Source of the DNA: Euzebya pacifica
GTDB lineage: Bacteria > Actinomycetota > Nitriliruptoria > Euzebyales > Euzebyaceae
Direction of reading: 5' to 3'
Length of the DNA stretch: 64,000 nucleotides
NCBI RefSeq assembly: GCF_003344865.1
Contig: NZ_CP031165.1
Location: 2,547,910-2,611,909 of the forward strand
The notes under the pieces are model-generated. The model was not told where the DNA came from, ran no database searches, and worked only from the letters and a program-made list of their open reading frames with translations. A program made the position numbers and the translations under genes. Below, in pieces: positions 17,289 to 26,621 of this stretch (position 1 is the stretch's first letter; each line of letters starts with the position of its first letter).

Positions 17289-18013
17289 AGGCCACCCCCC
17301 AGCAGCAGCACGACCTGCTCCTCCTCGCCGACACCGACGAGGAGATCCGGCTGCTCCGCCACAAGCGCGCCAACCTGGAGGAGCAGAAGGTCCTCGAGCA
17401 GCACGAGGAGACCCTCGTGAAGGTGGTCGACGAGCTGGTGGAGGCCACGAAGACCCAGGACAACCTGACCGCCCAGTCCACTCGCCACGAGCGCGAGATC
17501 GAGACCGTCGACGCCCGCCGCAAGTCCTCGGAGGCCAACGTCTACTCCGGCCGGATCACCAGCGAGAAGGAGCTCGGCGCGCTCCGCGAGGAGATCCGCT
17601 CCCTCCAGCACCGCAAGTCCGACCTGGAGGACTCGCTGCTGGAGATCATGGAGCAGCTGGAGGAGAGCAGCTCGCTGGTCGACGAGCTGACCGCTCGCCG
17701 GAGCGAGCTCAAGGACCAGATCGCCGACCTCGAGAACCGACGCGACCACGCAGCCACCGACATCGACGCCGAGATCGAGCGGCTCGAGGCCCGGCGCGCC
17801 GAGGAGGCCAGCGGCATCGACGACGAGGTCATCGCCGTCTACGACGGCCTGCGCGCCAAGCGGAAGGGCCGTGTCGTGGCCAAGCTGGAGGGCAAGACCT
17901 GCAAGGGCTGCTACATGGAGCTGACGGCCATCGAGCTGGAGGACATCAAGGAGGCCGCCGCGAACAGCCTGGCCTACTGCCAGCAGTGCGGCAGCATCGT
18001 GGTTGTCAGCTGA
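17285..18013 (+). CDS. C4-type zinc ribbon protein (DUF164)
   Basis: 242 residues: a long antiparallel coiled coil (about 10-195, rich in Glu/Arg/Lys heptads) followed by a zinc ribbon with ligands C206, C209 (TCKGC) and C232, C235 (CQQC). This is the CT398/DUF164 architecture. The function is not firmly known; the ribbon suggests nucleic acid or protein binding. It is coupled to the Nif3-like gene by ATGA. Intact, with the usual length. Confidence 0.92.
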   Translation: MKATPQQQHDLLLLADTDEEIRLLRHKRANLEEQKVLEQHEETLVKVVDELVEATKTQDNLTAQSTRHEREIETVDARRKSSEANVYSGRITSEKELGALREEIRSLQHRKSDLEDSLLEIMEQLEESSSLVDELTARRSELKDQIADLENRRDHAATDIDAEIERLEARRAEEASGIDDEVIAVYDGLRAKRKGRVVAKLEGKTCKGCYMELTAIELEDIKEAAANSLAYCQQCGSIVVVS

Positions 18014-18038
18014 ACCCGGTCCGGTCAGTCTCTGGAGC

Positions 18039-19325
18039 ATGACTTCCGGAACGCTGGTTCTGATGGGGTCGGGCGAGACGACCCCGACGATGGTGACCAC
18101 CCACCAGAAGCTGTTCGCGACCACCGAACAGCGCAGCGGTGGGGGAGTCGATGCGGTCCTGCTCGACACGCCGTACGGCTTCCAGGAGAACGCCGCGGAG
18201 ATCAGCGACAAGGCGAAGCACTACTTCGCCCACCACGTGGGACGCGACGTGCGGGTGGTCAGGGCCGGCCGCCTGGACCGGGCCGACGCGCTCGCAGTCG
18301 AGTCCACCCTCGACACGGTGCGTCGCGCTGACTGGCTGTTCTCCGGGCCGGGCAGCCCCACCTACGCCATCGGTCAGTGGTCGACGGCCGGGTTCGCCGA
18401 TGCGTTCGCCGCGATCGTCGACGGCGGTGGCACCGTCGTCCTTGCCAGCGCCGCCGCGGTCACCACCGGCACCCGGACCATCCCGGTCTACGAGATCTAC
18501 AAGGCGGGCGTCGTCCCGTCGTGGGCGCCGGGTCTCGGGGTCGTCGAGCAGGTCCTCGGCTGGCGCTGTGTGGTCATCCCGCACTTCGACAACGCCGAGG
18601 GTGGTACCCACGACACGCGCTACTGCTACCTCGGCAAGCGTCGCCTGGAGCTGCTGGAAGCCGACCTCGACGCCGACGAGTGGGTGCTCGGCATCGACGA
18701 GCACACCGCGGCCATCCTCGACCTCGACGCCGGGACCATGCGGGTCGAGGGACGCGGTGGCGTGCACGTCCGCCGCGACGGCCAGCCCATGGCCAGCTGG
18801 GTGGCGGGGGACACGGTCTCCCTGGTGGAGGTCGGTTCCGGCACCGCCAACGGCACCATCGCCATCGACGACGAACCGGCGCCCGGCCTCGACGGGGTCG
18901 AGCCTGCCCCAACCCCCATGGACGAGCAGGTCGCCGCCCTCGCCCGGGCGTTCGACACGGCGTTGGACGACCTCGACGCCGACGGGGCGACGCGGGCGAC
19001 GCTGGACCTCGAGGAGCTCATCCGCGCCTGGGGGGCCGACACCCAGGAGTCCGACGAGCACGACCGGGCGGTCCGGACGCTCCGGGGGATGCTGACCAGG
19101 CTGGGACGGCTGGCGGGCGAGGCCATGCACGACCACCGCGAGCTCGTTCGGCCGCACATCGAGACGTTGCTGCATGTCCGCGATGACGCACGGACCCGCA
19201 AGGCCTTCGAGGTGGCCGACCACATCCGCGTGCACATGGACGCCGACGGCGTGCGGGTGCGCGACACCCGTGAGGGGACCGAGTGGGACTGGGACGAACC
19301 CGACCTGTCGCCCCCCGAGAAGTAG
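18039..19325 (+). CDS. S51-like (type 1 glutamine amidotransferase fold) protein fused to a CysS/YqeB-type C-terminal domain
   Basis: 428 residues. The first 280 form a class I GAT-like domain related to peptidase S51/cyanophycinase: TLVLMGSGETTPTM, SGPGSPTYAIGQW, and S137 in LASAAAVTTG at the usual nucleophile position, with H182 in IPHFD. After a Pro-rich linker, residues 300-420 look like the helical tail of cysteinyl-tRNA synthetase: LGRLAGEAMHD, VRDDARTRKAFEVADHIR, VRVRDTREGTEWDWD. No synthetase catalytic domain is present. Start ATG 18039 has GGAG almost touching it, so the start is uncertain. It reads with the two genes upstream. Substrate unknown. Confidence 0.85.
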   Translation: MTSGTLVLMGSGETTPTMVTTHQKLFATTEQRSGGGVDAVLLDTPYGFQENAAEISDKAKHYFAHHVGRDVRVVRAGRLDRADALAVESTLDTVRRADWLFSGPGSPTYAIGQWSTAGFADAFAAIVDGGGTVVLASAAAVTTGTRTIPVYEIYKAGVVPSWAPGLGVVEQVLGWRCVVIPHFDNAEGGTHDTRYCYLGKRRLELLEADLDADEWVLGIDEHTAAILDLDAGTMRVEGRGGVHVRRDGQPMASWVAGDTVSLVEVGSGTANGTIAIDDEPAPGLDGVEPAPTPMDEQVAALARAFDTALDDLDADGATRATLDLEELIRAWGADTQESDEHDRAVRTLRGMLTRLGRLAGEAMHDHRELVRPHIETLLHVRDDARTRKAFEVADHIRVHMDADGVRVRDTREGTEWDWDEPDLSPPEK

Positions 19326-19371
19326 CCGTCAGTCGGTCGGGACGACCAGCCGTCAGTCGGTCGGGACGACG
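19324..19371 (+). repeat. 24-base tandem repeat over the stop of the small minus-strand gene
   Basis: Two 24-base units (19324-19347, 19348-19371) differ only in the last base. The second contains the TGA of the minus-strand gene (19353-19355); the first supplies another TGA in the same frame 24 bases further on. The first unit also touches the TAG of the S51-like gene. Confidence 0.85.
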
Positions 19372-19598
19372 AGTCGCGAGGTGTAGATGCGGCGTCCGCC
19401 GACCAGCAGGATCTCCAGCACCTCGCCCTGGCTGCCGGGGCGCATCAGCGCCGCGGGCAGGCGGTTGATCGCGACGTAGTCCTGCCAGTCGCCGATCGGT
19501 CCGTCTCCCGTTGCGCTCGTGCGTCGCACGCGGCGACCGACGACCTCGTAGACCGCACCCGACTCGGTGCGATAGATCTCCAGCGTTGCGGTGGTCAC
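19353..19598 (-). CDS. Small hypothetical protein
   Basis: 81 residues from the GTG at 19598. The sequence is mixed beta-like (ATLEIYRTESGAVYEVVG) with a basic RRVRR turn and no signal peptide, helix or metal motif. I do not recognise a family. No Shine-Dalgarno sequence is present; GATACT stands seven bases upstream. Third-position G/C is high. The tail lies in a perfect 24-base tandem repeat, which suggests a recent slippage event. Confidence 0.55.
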   Translation of the reverse strand: MTTATLEIYRTESGAVYEVVGRRVRRTSATGDGPIGDWQDYVAINRLPAALMRPGSQGEVLEILLVGGRRIYTSRLVVPTD

Positions 19599-19801
19599 GC
19601 CATCGAGTATCCGTGGTCGGTGAACGCTGTCCACTGTCCGCTGGGACCTTTGACCCACGCCGGACACAACCGAAACGGTTCTGTAAGGATTCGACCCCCC
19701 GGGTGGGGTAGGGGCGTCTGCCGGCATGCCGGAGATGGCCGCGACCGTGGAGTTCCTGATACGGGGGTTGTGCCCTGTGCCGGGCGTGCCGCGCGATCGG
19801 T

Positions 19802-20392
19802 TCAGCGGACTGGGCCCGGGTGGGCCGCCAACGCCTGGGCCTGGGTCATCATGGTCGGCAGTCCCGGCCCGTGCGCCTCGACCGCGGCCAGCCGGATCGG
19901 CCAGCCGGTGCGGTCGGTCAGGACCCCCGTCCGGGCTCGGTAGCCGGGGATGACGCCATGGTCGGTCGGCAGGTCCACGAGGTCGTAGTTGCCGTGCTCG
20001 CTGATGGTGGTGTCGGCCACCTGCTGTGCCGTCAACCATGCGACGAACACCTGGCAGCTGGCCTGCGGCCATCGGACGACCGTAGCCGGGACCGCCCCGT
20101 AGGTCGTGATGTGCCCGGCATGCACCACCAGGTGGTTCTGCAGGGTCGTCGGCATCAGCAACACCTCACCGACGATCCCCTTTCGGCGGATCTGTGCGGG
20201 GTTGGCGTTGGACCCGATCGCCAGCACCGCGATGCGGTCGGTCGTGCTGATGGAGTGGGGGACCGGCACGACGGCGTCGGCCGACACCATCACGGGGCCG
20301 GAGGGCCACATACCGGGATACACCGCCGGGTCGTCCAGCGGCGCAGGCCCATAGTCCTCGATAAGTCGCACCGGCGACCGAGTGTGCGCCAT
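19802..20392 (-). CDS. Conserved hypothetical protein, possible gamma-glutamylcyclotransferase-like fold
   Basis: 196 residues from ATG 20392. An internal IAVLAIGSNANPAQIRRK resembles the YGSNM-type phosphate-binding loop of gamma-glutamylcyclotransferase-like proteins, which is the only hint of function and is weak. No signal peptide or membrane helix. The frame stays open upstream to 20737, but that part would overlap RNase P RNA, so the shorter start is preferred. A 203-base gap downstream holds no recognisable gene. Confidence 0.65.
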   Translation of the reverse strand: MAHTRSPVRLIEDYGPAPLDDPAVYPGMWPSGPVMVSADAVVPVPHSISTTDRIAVLAIGSNANPAQIRRKGIVGEVLLMPTTLQNHLVVHAGHITTYGAVPATVVRWPQASCQVFVAWLTAQQVADTTISEHGNYDLVDLPTDHGVIPGYRARTGVLTDRTGWPIRLAAVEAHGPGLPTMMTQAQALAAHPGPVR

Positions 20393-20452
20393 CGACGAGT
20401 GGCCGTGTCGACCGCACGGCCGATTGGTCCGCCGGCGCGTACGATGCGGGAT

Positions 20453-20817
<365 letters not shown>

Positions 20818-20822
20818 GCCTG

Positions 20823-20846
20823 CTGACCTGCGGAAACGCAGGTCAG
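20823..20846 (+). terminator. GNRA-looped hairpin downstream of rnpB
   Basis: CTGACCTGCG-GAAA-CGCAGGTCAG: ten perfect base pairs capped by a GAAA tetraloop, six bases after the end of P1. No T-run follows, as is common in high-GC actinobacteria. Confidence 0.75.
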
Positions 20847-20858
20847 CCGTCGTCAATC

Positions 20859-21179
20859 GTGTGCTCCTGGGGCAGATTCGGTCTTGAGGATCAGCGCCTC
20901 GCCGACGGGCTGCCGTCGTCGGTCGAGTGCGTCGTAGGCGACGCCGGTGAGCTCGACAGAGCGTTCCCACAGGTCGCGGACCAGGTCGGTGTCCGCACCG
21001 ATGCCCTCGGGGCGGGTCGCCTCGGCGGTGCCCGGGACCTCGCGCCGATCCATATCGAGGATGTCCAGCGCCTGATCTTCGACCCCCTCACTCCGGACCA
21101 GACCGAGGCCCTCGCCGACGCCATGTCCACCATCGGGGAGCACCTCTGCGAACACCCCGAGTTCCTGAACCCCAGCTGA
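20859..21179 (+). pseudogene. MarR-family C-terminal remnant
   Basis: The frame runs to a TGA at 21179 with strong G/C third-position bias. Its last 60 residues look like the wing and C-terminal dimerisation helices of actinobacterial MarR regulators: VGVRTDALGAGRL, then APIHIEDVQRLIFDPLTPDQ and EALADAMSTIGEHL. The DNA-recognition helices are missing and the first 40 residues match nothing I know. The nominal GTG start at 20859 is arbitrary. A separate MarR N-terminal piece lies at 25.35 kb. Judged a truncated relic; it could still be expressed as a short protein. Confidence 0.45.
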
Positions 21180-21230
21180 GTCGCGCTCGAGCCCTCGACC
21201 GGGTTCCCCTTGCGTGCTTGAATCGGTCAC

Positions 21231-23387
21231 ATGGGTGCCCGTTGCTTGCTCCTGGCCGTGCTGCTGTTGACGGTGGGGGTGCTCAGCCCACCGGTCCCGG
21301 TGTCAGCTCAGGACGGCCCTGCCTACGACGACATCCTCGGCGCATGGGAGGTCTCGTTCGACGGCGACCGCGACCACGTCGCTGAGGGCGTGCTGATCTC
21401 GGTCACCACGTCGGGGCAGGACGCCGGGGGCAACCCCATGTACATGGCCACCATCACCGACAGCCGTTGGCACGGGTGCTTCACCGATGGCGACGTGCTG
21501 TGGTCCGACGTGCGACAGTTCCGGATCACCAGCAGCCGGGCGCAGTACCGCGCCGGTGGTGGAATCGACAGCGCCTGCGAGGACGCCAGCCCCGACATCA
21601 CCTTGGAGCACGACGACCCAGTCAGCCTTCAGGTCAACAGCTGGGTGCTGACCCGGCCCGGGGCGTTCACCCCGGACCCCGACCGCATCGTCGGCACGTG
21701 GGCGACCTACGACGGCGACCTGACCATCGAGATCAACGGTCAGCCCAACCGGTACTCGGGCACCGTCGTTGCGGTGGGCCCGGACTCCTGCCACGAGGTC
21801 GGCGATCAGATCCTGCCGGACCTGACCTTCGGACTGGGCGTGGAGGGGGTCGCGGGGAACTACCGCAGCGCCGACGCGGTGTTCGGCACGACCGAGTGCG
21901 TCCCCGGGAGCGAGATCGGGGTCAACCTGATCGAACGCGCCGACGGGACAATCGGACGGATCGACATTGGCCGCGGTCAGGAGTTCCACCCGCGAGTAGT
22001 GAGCCTGGGGCCCGCAGAACCGGTCGGGGACCCCGGAACCGGCGTACTACGGCCCGTCGACGCGCAGCTGGCGCGCTTCCGCGGGCACTTCGGTGGCCTG
22101 CTGGGCGGCAACTCCAGCGAGGTCGCCTGGGACGGGGCCGACATGGTGCTGATCATCCGTCAGTCCCCCTGCTTCGACGAGATGGTCGTCGCCACGATCA
22201 CCGGGGCCCGGTCGACCGATGACGGCGTCTCCGCGACCGCGAGCTTCGTTCCCGCTCCGCTGGACGCCAAGTGCGCGACCGTCGACCTCGGGGAGACGCC
22301 CATACGCCTGACCGATCGGGTGGAACGCGACCCGGAGAAGCCCGGGATCAGCACCCGCTTCGAGGACGCGCTCTTGACCATCGCCCCCGGGCTGGCCCCC
22401 AACCAGCAGACCGCCGTCAGGACGCTGAACGTCTTCGACGTGATTACCGAGGCTGAGCAGCCCGGCGGTGGGGTCGACCGGCGATCGCACCTGCAACGGG
22501 TCGAGACCTTCTTCGAATCGCTGCTCCTCACCAGTGGAACGTCGGGCGGGTTCGCGCAGGCCGAGGCCCTCCCCCTGCTGCTCGGCACCCTCGGCGCGTT
22601 TCCCGACGGCCTCGCCCTGGCGGGGGTCGCCGGCGCACGAGAGGGTGTCACGCTGCTGCTCGACCCCGAGGACCGCGCACTCAACCAGCTGCTGCTGGAC
22701 GAGGTCGGACTGCCCGTCAGCGAGGTCGTGATCGCCGGGGGCCAAGCCGCCCTGCCCGACGCCGCCCTGCCTGACCTGCCCGACGTCCCGATGAGGCGAA
22801 TCGCCGGTGCCAACCGCTTCGAGACGGCTGCCCAGCTGTCCGCGGCGACGTTCGGACCGGGCGTGGGCACGGTGTACGTCGCCACCGGCGCCAACTTCCC
22901 AGACGCCCTGTCCGGGGGTGCCCAGGCCGCGCGGGAAGGGGCGCCGATCCTGCTTGTCGACGGCGACCGCATGCCCTCCTCCACCGACGCGGAGCTCCGG
23001 CGGCTGGCCCCACAGCGGATCGTGGTCCTTGGCGGCACCGCCGTCATCCCCGAGTCGATGGCCACGCTGCTGGCCGGCTACGCCCCGGTCGACCGACTGG
23101 CCGGACCGGACCGGTTGAGCACGGCCGTGGAGGTCAGCCGGGCGAGCGCCGGAGCGGTCCGGGGCCGCGTCCTGACCGCTCCCGGAGGCGACTACCCCGA
23201 CGCGCTGGTACTCGCGTCCGCTGCATGGATCTTCGACGGCCCGCTGCTGCTGCTCTCCGACGGCGCCGTCCCGCAGGTCGTGCTCGACGAGATCGCCCGG
23301 CTGCAGGTGAACGGCATCGAGCACCTGGGTCCATCCCCCTCTATCGATGCGGTCAGCCAGCTGACGAGCGTCCTCACACCCGAATGA
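21231..23387 (+). CDS. Secreted protein with a C-terminal cell-wall-binding repeat 2 (CWB2) domain
   Basis: 718 residues. A signal peptide (MGARCLLLAVLLLTVGVLS, cleavage near VSA-QD) precedes about 400 residues of unrecognised beta-rich sequence containing repeated ITEIN/GTWATYDGD-like segments and four or more Cys (ACED, SCHE, CFDE, KCAT). The last 280 residues are three CWB2 repeats: VVIAGGQAALPD, RRIAGANRFETAAQLS, IVVLGGTAVIPESM, DRLAGPDRLSTAVEVS. It should be exported and held on the wall polymer. The N-terminal module may be a lipocalin-like or lectin-like fold (speculative). Confidence 0.85.
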   Translation: MGARCLLLAVLLLTVGVLSPPVPVSAQDGPAYDDILGAWEVSFDGDRDHVAEGVLISVTTSGQDAGGNPMYMATITDSRWHGCFTDGDVLWSDVRQFRITSSRAQYRAGGGIDSACEDASPDITLEHDDPVSLQVNSWVLTRPGAFTPDPDRIVGTWATYDGDLTIEINGQPNRYSGTVVAVGPDSCHEVGDQILPDLTFGLGVEGVAGNYRSADAVFGTTECVPGSEIGVNLIERADGTIGRIDIGRGQEFHPRVVSLGPAEPVGDPGTGVLRPVDAQLARFRGHFGGLLGGNSSEVAWDGADMVLIIRQSPCFDEMVVATITGARSTDDGVSATASFVPAPLDAKCATVDLGETPIRLTDRVERDPEKPGISTRFEDALLTIAPGLAPNQQTAVRTLNVFDVITEAEQPGGGVDRRSHLQRVETFFESLLLTSGTSGGFAQAEALPLLLGTLGAFPDGLALAGVAGAREGVTLLLDPEDRALNQLLLDEVGLPVSEVVIAGGQAALPDAALPDLPDVPMRRIAGANRFETAAQLSAATFGPGVGTVYVATGANFPDALSGGAQAAREGAPILLVDGDRMPSSTDAELRRLAPQRIVVLGGTAVIPESMATLLAGYAPVDRLAGPDRLSTAVEVSRASAGAVRGRVLTAPGGDYPDALVLASAAWIFDGPLLLLSDGAVPQVVLDEIARLQVNGIEHLGPSPSIDAVSQLTSVLTPE

Positions 23388-23463
23388 CCGCCGCCGCCTG
23401 AATCGCCAACACCCCCGATGGTCCCGCGGTTGGGCCGTCGACTCGGTCTCTGCGGGGCACCGA

Positions 23464-23469
23464 TAGGCT
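23464..23469 (+). promoter_or_regulatory. Putative -10 element (TAGGCT) for the kinase-phosphatase operon
   Basis: TAGGCT stands seven bases before the GTG at 23477, which has no Shine-Dalgarno sequence. This is consistent with a leaderless transcript. Confidence 0.4.
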
Positions 23470-23476
23470 CTCGCTG

Positions 23477-24466
23477 GTGACCGGGTCTGCGGAGGTTGAT
23501 GCCGAGCTTGGGGCGTCAGTGCGCCGGGCAGCGGGTGCGCGTGCGATCGTGGCCACGGAGGCCGTGCAGGACCTTTGGAGCGGATACGGACGGATCCTGC
23601 GGTGTCGCCTGGACGGTGGGCCGCACTCCAGCGTCATCGTCAAGCATGTGCGTTGGCCCGACGAGCGCGACCACCCCCGTGGGTGGAGCACCGATCGCTC
23701 CCACGAGCGGAAGCTGGAGTCCTACCGGGTTGAGACCGCTTGGTATGAGCGGTACGCACGAGACTGCCCCGACGAGTGCCGGGTGCCCCGCCCGTTGGCC
23801 CTTGAGGCGCGCGCGGAGGAGGTCGTCCTCGTCATGGAGGACCTCGACGCGTCGGGCTTCGACGGCCGCCGTCAGCAGGTGAGCCGCGCGGAGCTCGATG
23901 CCTGTGTGTCATGGCTGGCCAGCTTCCACGCCACCTTCATGGGCACAGCACCGGATGGGCTGTGGCCCACAGGCACCTACTGGCACCTCGCAACGCGCCC
24001 CGACGAGCTCGCCGCCCTCGACGACGGCGCCCTCAAGGCGGCGGCCCCGCTGCTCGACCATCAGCTGTCAGCCACTCCCTTCCAGACGCTCGTCCACGGC
24101 GACGCGAAGGTGGCCAACTTCTGCTTTGACACCAACACGGGCCGGGTCGCGGCCGTCGACTTCCAGTACGTCGGCGGCGGGTGCGGCATGAAGGACCTGG
24201 CCTACTTCATCGGCAGCTGCCTGGACGCCGACGAGTGCGAGCGGCTGGCTCCTGACCTCCTCGACCGGTACTTCGACGTGCTCGGCGCTGCCCTCGTGCG
24301 CGCCGGCCACGACGTCGACGTCGTCGCCCTGGAGGAGGACTGGCGGGCGCTGTACCCGGTGGCGTGGGCGGACTTCACCCGGTTCCTGCGGGGATGGAGT
24401 CCTGGTCACTGGAAGCTGCACCGATACGCCGAGCGCCTCACTCGCGACGCCGTGGCCTCGCTGTGA
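23477..24466 (+). CDS. Aminoglycoside phosphotransferase/ecdysteroid kinase-like small-molecule kinase
   Basis: 329 residues with a protein-kinase-like APH/CHK fold: VIVKHVRW (ATP-binding K56), [10 protein letters not shown] hinge, [12 protein letters not shown] (HGD 207-209, Brenner-type catalytic loop) and [21 protein letters not shown] (metal-binding D228). Relatives phosphorylate hydroxyls of small molecules such as ecdysteroids, choline or aminoglycosides. The GTGA overlap with an inositol-monophosphatase-family gene is unusual and argues that both act on related metabolites. Nothing indicates drug resistance. Confidence 0.85.
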   Translation: MTGSAEVDAELGASVRRAAGARAIVATEAVQDLWSGYGRILRCRLDGGPHSSVIVKHVRWPDERDHPRGWSTDRSHERKLESYRVETAWYERYARDCPDECRVPRPLALEARAEEVVLVMEDLDASGFDGRRQQVSRAELDACVSWLASFHATFMGTAPDGLWPTGTYWHLATRPDELAALDDGALKAAAPLLDHQLSATPFQTLVHGDAKVANFCFDTNTGRVAAVDFQYVGGGCGMKDLAYFIGSCLDADECERLAPDLLDRYFDVLGAALVRAGHDVDVVALEEDWRALYPVAWADFTRFLRGWSPGHWKLHRYAERLTRDAVASL

Positions 24467-25338
24467 CGCTCGGGACCGCGGATCTGACCGCCCTTGCCGA
24501 CGCCGCGAGGTCGGCCGCGACTGAAGCGGGGCGGATGATCGCGCGCACCCGGCCGCGCGAGATCGAGCACAAGGCCGAGGGGGCCAGCCTTGCGTCGCAG
24601 GTGCTGACCGAGGTGGATCGCCGCAGCGAGCAGATCATCCTTGATCACCTCCAGCCCACGATCGAACGCTTCGGGCTGGCCCTCCTCACCGAGGAACGCG
24701 ACGACGACGGCGGGCGCTTGGTCGCCGAGCAGTTCTGGTGCATCGATCCCCTGGACGGGACCCTGCCGTTCATCGAGGGCAGGCCGGGCTACGCGGTGTC
24801 CATCGCGCTGGTCGGGCGCGACGGCAGCCCGTTGATCGGGGTGATCTACGACCCCGTCGAGGCGACGCTGGTCCATGCGATCCGGGGTGTCGGGGCCTTC
24901 CGTGACGGCATCGCCTGGACCCGTGAGGCGAGCGATGATGGTGGGGCGCTCACGCTGTTCGCCGACCGCAGCTTCCTCGACGGGCAGGATGGCGACGCAG
25001 CCGTTGCCCCATTCGAGCAGATCGCCCAGGAGATGGGCCTGGACAGTGTGCGCCTCAACGCGACCGCCGGCGCGGTGATGAACGCGCTGGGCGTCCTCGG
25101 CAGCCCCCCGGCCTGCTACGTGAAGGACCCCAAGCCCCGGGGTGGGGGCAGCCTGTGGGACTTCGCCGCCACGGCATGCGTGTTCCACGAGGTCGGGGCG
25201 GTCGCCACCGACATCAACGGTCACCCCCTCGACCTGAACCGGGCCGACTCCACGTTCATGAATCATCGCGGAGTCCTCTTCGCCAGCAACGATGCTCTGG
25301 CCCGCCGCATCCGGGCAATCCGTCGTGGTGGGAACTGA
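24463..25338 (+). CDS. Inositol monophosphatase-family phosphatase (CysQ/IMPase-like)
   Basis: 291 residues. The Li+-sensitive phosphatase signatures are present: LTEERD (metal ligand E78) and [20 protein letters not shown] (D95, D98), with a C-terminal [14 protein letters not shown] that matches the WDxAA motif. Substrates in the family are inositol phosphates, fructose-1,6-bisphosphate, histidinol phosphate or 3'-phosphoadenosine nucleotides; the sequence does not decide. The GTG start overlaps the kinase stop (GTGA). The two enzymes would oppose each other or act in series. Confidence 0.9.
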   Translation: MTLGTADLTALADAARSAATEAGRMIARTRPREIEHKAEGASLASQVLTEVDRRSEQIILDHLQPTIERFGLALLTEERDDDGGRLVAEQFWCIDPLDGTLPFIEGRPGYAVSIALVGRDGSPLIGVIYDPVEATLVHAIRGVGAFRDGIAWTREASDDGGALTLFADRSFLDGQDGDAAVAPFEQIAQEMGLDSVRLNATAGAVMNALGVLGSPPACYVKDPKPRGGGSLWDFAATACVFHEVGAVATDINGHPLDLNRADSTFMNHRGVLFASNDALARRIRAIRRGGN

Positions 25339-25349
25339 CGGCAGATCGC

Positions 25350-25560
25350 GATCGCCGATGGACGCGCCGGCAGGACGCGGGAATGCCATGCGCCTCAGCG
25401 ACCTCGCTGACGCGGCCAACATGTCCCAGCGTCGCCTGACCCACCGCCTCCGCGTCCTCGAGGCTCCCCGTGGCCGAACGCTGGGTCTGTCACTGCACGG
25501 ATGTTGTCTCGGTCGAACTGCTGGGGGCAACGACGGGGCACACTGCACCCGGTCGTTCCG
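25350..25560 (+). pseudogene. MarR-family N-terminal remnant in a 350-base gap
   Basis: The gap 25339-25688 has no intact gene. From 25388 one frame encodes MRLSDLADAANMSQRRLTHR followed by LRVLEA, a typical MarR recognition helix-turn-helix. The frame then shifts by one: the adjacent frame gives VAERWVCHCTDVVSVELLG and ATTGHTAPG, resembling the MarR wing (WVxRxxCxTDxR ... LTxxGxxxxAPG). The dimerisation region is absent. This looks like a frameshifted, truncated gene. Confidence 0.5.
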
Positions 25561-25688
25561 CGGGACCGCCGACTGGCCGTCCTCGTCGGCCTCGCGCTAC
25601 AAGTGTGCGCACCATCCGGCGTAGGGACCGACTCCCTCCCGATCACCTCATTCACTGCTGCTGGACACCTCCCGTGACTGGAGAACTC

Positions 25689-26621
25689 GTGAAGACCTTC
25701 ACCCTGCCGGGGACCGACCTCACCGTCCCCAACGTCGTGCTCGGCGTGATGCGCATCGAGGACAAGACCGACGAGGAGGTCCGTACCCTCGTCGGGACGG
25801 CGATGGACTCGGGCATCACGTTCTTCGACCACGCCGACGTGTACGGGTCGGACGTGCACGGCTGTGAGCGGCGGTTCGCCGAGGCGATGCGCTGGACGTC
25901 GTCGGAGCGCGAGCAGGTGGTCCTGCAGACCAAGGCCGGGATCGTCCCGGAGGGCCCGTACTTCGACTACTCCCACGAGCACCTGGTGCGGTCGGTGGAG
26001 GGGTCGCTGGCGGCGCTCGGCACCGACTGGATCGACATCCTGCTGCTCCACCGTCCCGACGCACTGGTCGAACCCGAGGAGGTCGCCCGGGCCTTCGACG
26101 ACCTGGCGGCGGCCGGCAAGGTCCGCCACTTCGGCGTGTCCAACCACACACCCGGGCAGATCGAGCTGCTGCGGAGGTCGGTCCAGCAGCCACTCGTGGC
26201 CAACCAGCTCCAGCTGTCGGTGACCCACGCCCCGCTGGTGGCGCAGGGTGTGGCCGCGAACATGCAGGCCCTCGATCAGTCGATCAGCCGTGACGTCGGC
26301 ACCCTGGACTACTGCCGCCTGCACGACATCACCGTGCAGGCCTGGTCGCCGTTTCAGGCCGGGTTCTTCACAGGTGTGTTCCTCGGCTCGCCGGACTACC
26401 CCGAGCTGAACGCCGTGATCGACCGGCTGGCCGCGCAGTACGACGTGCCGGCCATCGCCATCGCCACGGCGTGGATCACGCGCCACCCGGCCCAGATGCA
26501 GGTCGTGCTGGGCACCACCACTCCGGAGCGCGTCGCTGGTGCCGCCCTCGGTTCGGACGTGCCGTTGACCCGCGCGGAGTGGTACGAGATGTTCCGCGCA
26601 GCCGGCTACACCGTGCCCTGA
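25689..26621 (+). CDS. Aldo/keto reductase
   Basis: 310 residues, TIM-barrel NADPH oxidoreductase. The catalytic tetrad is complete: D47 (FFDHADVYG), Y52, K82 (LQTKAGI) and H121 (LLLHRPD). The order and length match the YdhF-like group. GTG 25689 is preceded by GGAGA at about six bases and is preferred over GTG 25674. The last 16 bases overlap the end of the convergent nuclease gene. Substrate unknown. Confidence 0.93.
   Translation: MKTFTLPGTDLTVPNVVLGVMRIEDKTDEEVRTLVGTAMDSGITFFDHADVYGSDVHGCERRFAEAMRWTSSEREQVVLQTKAGIVPEGPYFDYSHEHLVRSVEGSLAALGTDWIDILLLHRPDALVEPEEVARAFDDLAAAGKVRHFGVSNHTPGQIELLRRSVQQPLVANQLQLSVTHAPLVAQGVAANMQALDQSISRDVGTLDYCRLHDITVQAWSPFQAGFFTGVFLGSPDYPELNAVIDRLAAQYDVPAIAIATAWITRHPAQMQVVLGTTTPERVAGAALGSDVPLTRAEWYEMFRAAGYTVP

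Noticed and set aside
20853-21230. Minus-strand 125-codon frame after rnpB
   Set aside because: The opposite strand gives a MarR-like C-terminus with better codon bias, so this is probably its shadow.
23477-24466. Antibiotic resistance kinase
   Set aside because: The APH-like core is shared by many housekeeping kinases; the neighbour and sequence give no support for drug resistance.
24463-25338. HisN or fructose-bisphosphatase assignment for the IMPase gene
   Set aside because: The family motifs do not separate these activities and there is no histidine or gluconeogenesis context.
20859-25560. One MarR gene split by insertion of the 4 kb block
   Set aside because: The C-terminal fragment comes first, the wrong order for a simple insertion; no terminal repeats or transposase were seen.
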